Shown piece after piece: positions 57,500 through 64,000 of a stretch of 64,000 nucleotides of DNA (positions are counted from its first letter, which is position 1; each line of letters begins with the position of its first letter). The notes beneath the pieces were generated by a model, which saw only the letters and a program-made list of their open reading frames with translations, was not told where the DNA came from and searched no databases. Position numbers and translations under genes: made by a program. Source of the DNA: Trileptium ribeirensis (lineage: Eukaryota; Nematoda; Enoplea; Enoplida; Thoracostomopsidae); NCBI GenBank assembly GCA_030248225.1, contig JASANE010021118.1, positions 1 to 64,000 on the forward strand. The letters run 5' to 3'.

Positions 57500-58900
57500 G
57501 TAACTATTTTCACAAATTTTGCCATATTAAACAACTTGCCAAGAATATGTGTAAATGTTAATGGGTTCGTAAGGCACGTATCTAGACTTCTATTTTAGAG
57601 GAAGCAAGCCGAATTCCGGGATGGGGGGCGGATGCAAAATTGTTTTATATTCATAAAATATTCTATTACGTAAAATTAACTTAGCCTTACAAAAGTCAAG
57701 AATCAAAGAAAATATCTGTGATAAAACATCTGATAACCACAGGAAACAAATTCGATTCAATTCTTCCAGTTATAGGTGTTGATTACAAATGAAAAGCCAC
57801 TCTGCAGCTTAATAATATGAAATTGATATTATTCAATTGCTTTCTCATGGTGGGCGAACATAATCTCAAGAGGGCAAAGTCACCCCCTCGCTCGTGCCTC
57901 ACGTTCGTAAAGTGTTTTGTTGTATATTCTATTCCACTATGTTTTGCTATGTACGTTACAGCAATTTAGTTAAATAAGAGTTAATAATAACTTAGGCAGT
58001 GGCGTTCTGTTTATGCGGTGTTCACAGTTATGAATGAGTGTACTCTTGCACATTGCAACCAATATCATCCTGATTTATCTCATACATATTCATAGAAAAT
58101 ATGTGCTATTCGCATCGTTATATCGCATTACATGAGATCTGTAGACATTTTCACGATTAGTGTTACGGTGTATAATATCGATTTGTAATATCAAACAAAA
58201 CTGTTATTACTAAATTTGTAACATTAAACAGTGCTTATATTCCAGGCAATATAACAAATGTCACAAACAGCGGTACACAATTTGTAAGGTATATATGTCA
58301 TGCTTCTGGGTTTTTTGCGCATACCATCTAGCAAAAATTAGCGCCCACTTATTACAAATTTCAAATAATAATAATGCTAACTATTGTTCCAAGAAATGGT
58401 GTTGATTTGTAGCAATCGTCTGCGTGGTCTTTTAGGGTACAGTGCAACCGCTGCAACTATTGCACTAAGTTTGTAACAACACGAACTATGACAAAGTTTT
58501 TATAGTTGTGACGATACATGATTCAACTTGCGCATTTATCTGTAAACGCTGTATTACCAATAGTTTGGTTTTCAGCCATTTGACTAAAATTTTTGCCGAA
58601 CTGTATATTTTAGCGTGTGAGCATTCGTTTTAGCACTTTTAGCACTTGTCCGCTATTACCCTTAGTAAAAAGAGCAGCGCTTTTTGTGTTTTAAGTGCCG
58701 GGTGAACTTGTTCAAACCCTTGTGCGTCACAAATGTTATTTTGAAAATTTTTGGTACGTGTCCAATTTAAAGCCTTAATTTCGAATCTGATAAGGAACCA
58801 CTGTCAGGTTGTCTAAAACATATACTTTTTATTAATAATTTAAAGCCCAAGCATGTGTGAAGGTTGCAAACAAATGCCGAGTACTAAAAAGCCTAAATAG
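57500..58900. other. Intergenic DNA, no supported gene
   Basis: AT-rich sequence downstream of the gene. No exon-like frame, RNA gene or clear repeat was identified. 58610-58700 has low-complexity TTTTAGCACTTTTAGCAC. Confidence 0.4.
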
Positions 58901-58904
58901 AGAT

Positions 58905-59375
58905 AGAAGGGAGCACGGGCCGAAATTTTTCGGCCCATTCAGCCGTTGGAAATCGAGGTTGACCCGGCCCGGAGTTTCAACATTTCAGGCCGGCCCATTG
59001 GAAATCGAAGCCGACCAGAGACGGAGCTGTAAAATTTTGACCTGGCGCGGCCCGTTTGTAACTATAGCGGAGCGCTCGATAGAAAGAATACAAGGTATAT
59101 AAACGTAAAAACAGATATATGAAATGCGCTTGACAATAAATTCTTAAAACGCACACAATATTATCTATTTGTTTACTAATAACTCGGTTTGTCACTGAGG
59201 TGATAACGAGATAACGAACCTAAATTTTTCGGCCGAATCCGGCCCATTGGAAATCGAGGTCGAAACGGTTCCTCCCGATGCGGATTTGCGACATTTCGGC
59301 AGGCCGGCCCTTTTGTAATTGGGTGTCGGTCCAGCCTGTGGGTTGGGCTAGACCGGGCCTGGCCACGGCAGAAAT
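58905..59375 (-). repeat. GC-rich repeat array, reverse orientation
   Basis: Blocks GGGCCGAAATTTTTCGGCCCATTC, TTGGAAATCGAGGTTGACCCGGCCCGGAG and GGCCGGCCCATTGGAAATCGAAGCCG, then an AT linker. The linker is followed by a second block, AAATTTTTCGGCCGAATCCGGCCCATTGGAAATCGAGGTCG...CCTTTTGTAATTGGGTGTCGG. Read on the - strand this is the same composite as 39100-39720 and 53735-54200. Confidence 0.75.
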
Positions 59376-59399
59376 TCTCAGCCGTAAATTAGGAATACC

Positions 59400-61580
59400 C
59401 AATAGGCGGGTGTTATTTTGCTAATATACGTATCACATGACCATATCATTTTTAAAATTAACACATTTGTGCAAATGTTGTATCGGTAAAATTGCATTGC
59501 TTGCCTTTTCAATATTGACCAAAGTTCGCCTTCGTAGCCGCCAGCTTTTGTAGCCTTACTCTACATAAAAAACAAAACCGCCTCTCGGCATTAGAACAAG
59601 CTTTCAAACAATTTAGCTTGTTGACATGGCCATCAGGCTGTAACATTGCTTTTGGCTTTTATCTAACTGTATATAATACATGTGTACTTTAAGGGTTACT
59701 CAGTTCCTGCATATAAGAACTCTTAAGCAGGTATAAAATTATCACGTCTGTAAACAGGTAACATATATTTTTAACCGGTTTAACCATAACTACAGAAAAT
59801 GTTCCTTTTTATAATCTCGGATTGTGTCGCCCAGTCTTAATGCAAGAAATGCAACCGACCTCGCATATAGTTATAGTCTAACATTTTCTATAGTTGTAGT
59901 CTAGTTTTCAATCTCGGACGTTGTCGCTTTGGCGACTGACCTGCGATGGGAAACTAGTGGGAAATTACGTCATTTCGAACTGTGAAATTCGCCACAAAGC
60001 ATATATAGATAATAACGTATATCGTATATGCATGCCCTATGTATGTCAGACAATACCAGAATCATGCACTATTTTAAAAGACGTTGTATGCAAGGAAGCT
60101 GCTGGCACAAATATTTGCCACTAGGTTTCTTTAAAAAATTCAATTATTACAGTCTCGGTTGAAAGTACTGAACCTGCCAACCCAGAGTCTGGTTAATGCA
60201 GTTTGCACTCCAAACCTGGATCAATTACAAGGAAACCTGTAATCGTTTTGTCGCAACAATAATGACTTAAAATTATTACGCTCACCATTTTACAGCTCAG
60301 TTTAACATAGCATTTGCAATATATTTAGACGATTGAGATTGACTCAATGACGGAATCGTATGATGTAGTTACAGATAATTCAGTTAATGAGTTCTATGTT
60401 TGAACTGACCTTTTGTCAAATTCCAGTTGTTTTTTGCTTCGTATGTGCCAATTGTTTCTTGCGATTTGCAAGCCACTTCAACCTTGTCATGATACTCGAG
60501 TGTGACTGTGTAAATCTTGGATAGACTAACACTAACAAATCTTGAGAAAATTATAAGGTACTTTTGGTTTAAAATATTTAATAAACAACCAATTTGTATC
60601 AACATTAGAGCTGTGACATTGTTTTTTTGTTTATCACACTGTTCATATCGCGTTTGCCCTATGAATATTTATCATAAACCCGTCGTATATATCATAAACT
60701 CGTCTTGCTAGCCTGTCCAGCAGTAGTTAGTCTGTATGTTTCTGAATATGTAGTTTTCTACATATACATAGCAAGTGAATGGTATATGTGCTGTGAGGTA
60801 TTTTTCTTCAGCAACATTCAAGCTGGCTAATCGTAAAACTCACGACGTAAATCTGACTTTTCGACATCAAAGCTTGTTTTGACCTCATATTTGTTTGCGT
60901 GCTTCAGTAAGTTATTGCTATATGCTCGATCACACTCAGACTATACTGTGATTTGGATTTTGTTCAACACACGTGTTGCGAACGCTTTTATAGTAAATCT
61001 GTAAGAGGAAATTTTTCAAGCTGCTATATAATATATAAGTCGGAGCGCTAAATTTTATTTGAAAAGCAGTTGCTGGTAGTTGCGCTATAATCGAAATACT
61101 CGTAAATATTTGTGACATTATGCACATAGGAATGTTTTCAAATATTTGATAACAGTAATTTGGGCAAATTATTACAAACAGATTTTCTGAATTTGGTACC
61201 AAAGGTTTGCTCATTTCGTATTGAATATTTTGTTATGAATTTGCACTTCATGCCACCTACGGCTCCAAAATATTCCTGTAATTGTAGGTATTACTTCCCA
61301 AATATATTGGAAATGGTATTATCCTATTATATGGGAAGATTCCTATATCAAATATATAAAACATTTAAGTTTTTACAGAACCTGAGAAACTGAGTCTTGA
61401 TATAGTCTCCGTAGCCTTAAAATTTTCCCACTACGATTTACTGTGTCTGCATAGCATGTCGATTCCCGATATGCCATTGTATTGCTGAAGTACATTTAGA
61501 GAACCTCGATATCTGTTTGAGATGACTTTTGATAAATGGCTACAATATTAATATAACGCAGCACAGTAGTTACAGTTCAA
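59400..61580. other. Intergenic DNA, no supported gene
   Basis: No supported exon. 59629-59649 has a degenerate relative of the hairpin at 18132. Frames at 59921-60124, 60384-60605 and 60936-61214 lack motifs and splice context. Confidence 0.4.
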
Positions 61581-61583
61581 CAT

Positions 61584-61883
61584 TACGCTGCGTTCACACT
61601 TTCCAAATTTTAGTTTCAAATTTCAGCTCAAAATCTGATCAAAATTACTGTTATTTGTAGTGTAATTATGTGGCAGATTGCGATGTTTCAAGGATTTTTT
61701 TGTTAAAATTTGAGCTCAAAAATTGTCAAGATATAATCTTTTGCTGCGATTAGCTAAAGTAAAATTCTACAGAAGTTTGAACTGCGTTCACATCGCCAAA
61801 TTCATGAAAAAATGCAAAAGCTGCTTTTAAACTCAGATCTTGTGTTGAGCTAAATGCTTGAACGTGTGAACACAGCTTCTGTA
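61584..61883. mobile_element. Short inverted-repeat element (MITE-like), copy F
   Basis: The left end is TTACGCTGCGTTCACACTTTCCAAATTTTAG. The right end, on the other strand, is TACAGAAGCTGTGTTCACACGTTCAAGC. The interior has TTTCAGCTCAAAATCTGATCAAAATTAC and TTTGAGCTCAAAAATTGTCAAGATA. The latter also occurs in copy C (TTTTCAGCTTAAAAATTGTCAAGATA), which confirms one family. About 300 bases, no coding capacity. Confidence 0.7.
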
Positions 61884-61889
61884 TTGCGA

Positions 61890-63400
61890 CAAGTCTTTCA
61901 TAGCGCCGTCTTGAAACGTTAATATGAAGGCTCGTTCGCATATGCGATAATTTGGTATGTACAATCTAATTAAATACAAAAAAAATTTGCCATATTATAT
62001 AGTGGTAGAATCAAGTAAGGGATAAAGTGTTTTTAATATTAGTATCCGTATTATAGTGTACTTAGTTCATATAGACAAAGTAATCCTGTCGAGCGCAAGG
62101 GAAGTATAGGCTGTACCGCTGTCGAAGAGTAAGACTAGTTCCAGCTTTAGTTTGATTTCATAAGTATGAAGTAGATTATATGAGAATGCCTATAGGTAGA
62201 CCTCAAACGCATTAAAAATAGTTTTTGTACCTAATTTGCGCTCCTCAGGAGTACTTCGACTTTTATATTACATGTTTTAAATTGCAGAGGCGTTGACTTG
62301 ATTTTGGAACATTGTGCATGTATGTATGTATGTTTTTGTACGTCATTGGTTGTTTTGTGTTATATTGTAGCTTATGTATCATTTTGCCGAAATGAATAAA
62401 CCATTGACGGCCTTTAACCACTGCGATAAGTTTTATAATCTAATTTTGTGACAAGTCAATAGTATGTGTTTCAATACCTCAAGAAGTTTAAACCGGAGCC
62501 GTTGGTATGGTGGAGACTGGAGAGTAATGTTTTTCAGATTTTAGTTCCGAAAGTCCACAGATACAGCATGCAGCAATAATTTTGGAGTTGGGCACCGCAG
62601 TTTAAAACATCCTAACGCCATATATATGTCTCGTATTTTCAACACTTATATAAAGCTCACAACGTTTCTGATTCGTTGTTTTACCATGTGCGAAGCCGTA
62701 CACATTACAACTTCTTGTAAGAAACAAATGTCCTTTGGTGTTATGTGTGTTACCATGAGAAGGGTGTACTCGCCAAATTTATTAACCTTTCACAACTCCT
62801 GCAAAGACATTTGTTGTGAAGTATTGCCTCATAAGCAGAGACAATCATATTTAGATTTTACTGTTAAACTTATCGTTAACCGAAGTTCTACGTTTCTTAG
62901 GTGTACAGGATTTGCTACTTTGAAATCAGGATTTGTAATTGAGTTTGAATTGAACATATTCGATTTGTGTATGAGCTGTGTAGGTATGATTTCGTATATT
63001 TGCTAGTCAGGTTTTTATGTCTTGCTAAATGATTTTATGTTTTAATCAAATGCATTTCACGTTAATGGTATCTCTGTACTGCTAATTTTGAAATTATTTA
63101 ATCTATTTCCAGCTAATGGGAGTTATGTTATTGTAACCATTATAAATGAAGTCTGATGTTAATTTGAGCGAATATTATAAATGGATTAATAATGCAATAT
63201 CATAACGTCGGAATGTTGTTGCAGCTAATCAACAGAAAATTAACGCTGTTCAAGCAGGGGCTCAAGAGCAAGGCTGTAGCCATTGGTTTGGTGCGCCACG
63301 TTTACATCTTCGAAAAGATTTTTTTCAAATTGCAACTAAAACAGAGCTATAAACAGAGTTGAACTGCACGGCCCATGTCAACTTTAGTGGCTGGACGTTA
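61890..63400. other. Intergenic DNA, no supported gene
   Basis: It contains a GCATGTATGTATGTATG microsatellite (about 62316-62333). The 126-codon frame at 62626-63006 is Cys- and Met-rich with no splice context and is not called. 63255-63345 is a second copy of the repeat word noted at 53040 in intron 2. Confidence 0.4.
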
Positions 63401-63404
63401 TAAC

Positions 63405-63546
63405 GTTAAAAAAAGAACAACTTAGAGCGGGGGTTCGGGGGGCGGCAGCCCCCGACCTAGGCTTAGTACATGGCTCCTGTAGGCACCTTAGCTTTAGGCT
63501 AAGACTAAGGCTTAGGCTTAGTATATCGAGAACGGCATGGCATGCA
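63405..63546 (+). repeat. CTTAG-rich dispersed repeat, copy 4
   Basis: AAAAAAAGAACAACTTAGAGCGGGGGTTCGGGGGGCGGCAGCCCCC, then CCTAGGCTTAGTACATGG, then CTTTAGGCTAAGACTAAGGCTTAGGCTTAGTATATCGAGAACGGCATGGCATGC. It is the most complete + strand copy and matches 36491-36640 in reverse. The direct and inverted CTTAG/CTAAG words make it able to fold on itself. Confidence 0.7.
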
Positions 63547-64000
63547 TTATACTTCGGTCCCTAAAGTTGACATGAGCCAACCGCAAAATGCTCGGGCACT
63601 AACTCAACACAAAATTCATCAGGCCCCAATTCCCTTTAATGATAATAGAAATTTTCAAATTGTAACTGATAAACTGCTAAGTTACAAAACCCCGCAGTTT
63701 TTGAAAATCCAAAAATTTATTGCTATCGTGTGTACTCAATTTAGACTGAAATTTAGACTTGAAACACGAACGCACAATTTGTATTCTCGTAACTTGTGCC
63801 GCTGTTTTCAATTTGGGAACCAGCGATATGTTTACGTATGCTGTTAGCCGAATTTGCTATAAATAGAGTCAACAAATCGTATTATAGTTTCTAACTGTTG
63901 TTTCGCAATCAGATTTATGGTCCAAGTAACTAAGAGTATTCTCTTTATTACCGCTGAAATCTAAACCAATTTCTTGAAATCCTACAGGAATTTTAGATAT
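63547..64000. other. Window end, no supported gene
   Basis: A 101-codon frame begins at 63542, partly inside the CTTAG repeat end. It lacks splice signals and any motif, and I do not call it. Confidence 0.4.

Noticed and set aside
62626..63006. 126-codon + strand frame
   Set aside because: It is Cys/Met-rich with no family motif, no splice context and no composition shift from its surroundings.
1..64000. CRISPR arrays, rRNA genes and complete tRNA genes
   Set aside because: No regularly spaced short direct repeats with unique spacers, no rRNA core sequences and no intact cloverleaf were seen on reading both strands.

Overview
The window is AT-rich, repeat-dense, gene-poor DNA from an animal. 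The one clear gene has a spliced structure with kilobase introns, a metazoan Myb/SANT-like DNA-binding domain, and glutamine/alanine runs. TATA-like boxes and TCAGT-type initiator-like motifs lie upstream of it. An invertebrate (arthropod or nematode) is most likely, but the sequence alone does not settle the phylum. I saw no bacterial operons, CRISPR arrays or rRNA genes.

Layout. 1-5.8 kb: decayed intergenic DNA. 5.85-6.37 kb: a leader-like (5'UTR-like) island on the + strand. 6.4-15.7 kb: AT-rich DNA with a tRNA-like SINE relic (12.03 kb) and a tandem duplication (12.36-13.1 kb). 15.8-24.2 kb: scattered candidate exons. These are a signal-peptide exon at 15801, a terminal exon at 22724, and a leader with a three-codon start exon at 24199, with repeats between. 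They may come from one or more genes that I could not assemble. 25-32 kb: a transposon graveyard holding several short inverted-repeat elements of one family and a broken LINE reverse transcriptase on the - strand, itself interrupted by another repeat. 35-44 kb: two or three promoter/leader-like islands (35.0-35.6, 37.64-38.09 and 43.6-43.87 kb), GC-rich repeat arrays (39.1-39.7 kb) and a roughly 160-bp tandem array (42.4-43.1 kb).

46.4-57.4 kb: the gene. Four coding exons (46480-46814, 48893-49146, 53252-53599, 55925-57036) join in phase to give a 682-residue protein. It has an N-terminal Myb/SANT-like domain, encoded across the first intron, and a C-terminal coiled coil. That is the layout of zeste/apontic/NAIF1-type DNA-binding proteins. 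A 5' leader exon begins near 46408, and an AATAAA lies at 57348. The upstream islands at 37.6 and/or 43.6 kb are plausible alternative promoters. The introns hold copies of most of the repeat families found elsewhere in the window. 57.4-64 kb: intergenic, with one more GC-rich array, one more inverted-repeat element and one more CTTAG-rich element.

At least six dispersed repeat families can be recognised by eye: (a) TA-flanked short inverted-repeat elements ending near AAGGCGTGTTCACA; (b) GC-rich GGCCGGGCCGAAAT blocks; (c) T-rich-core elements with a tRNA box-B-like GGTTCGANTC tail; (d) CTTAGGCTTAG elements; (e) a 'CATTCGATTCAGCTCGTCAA' repeat; (f) a LINE. None of them looks intact.
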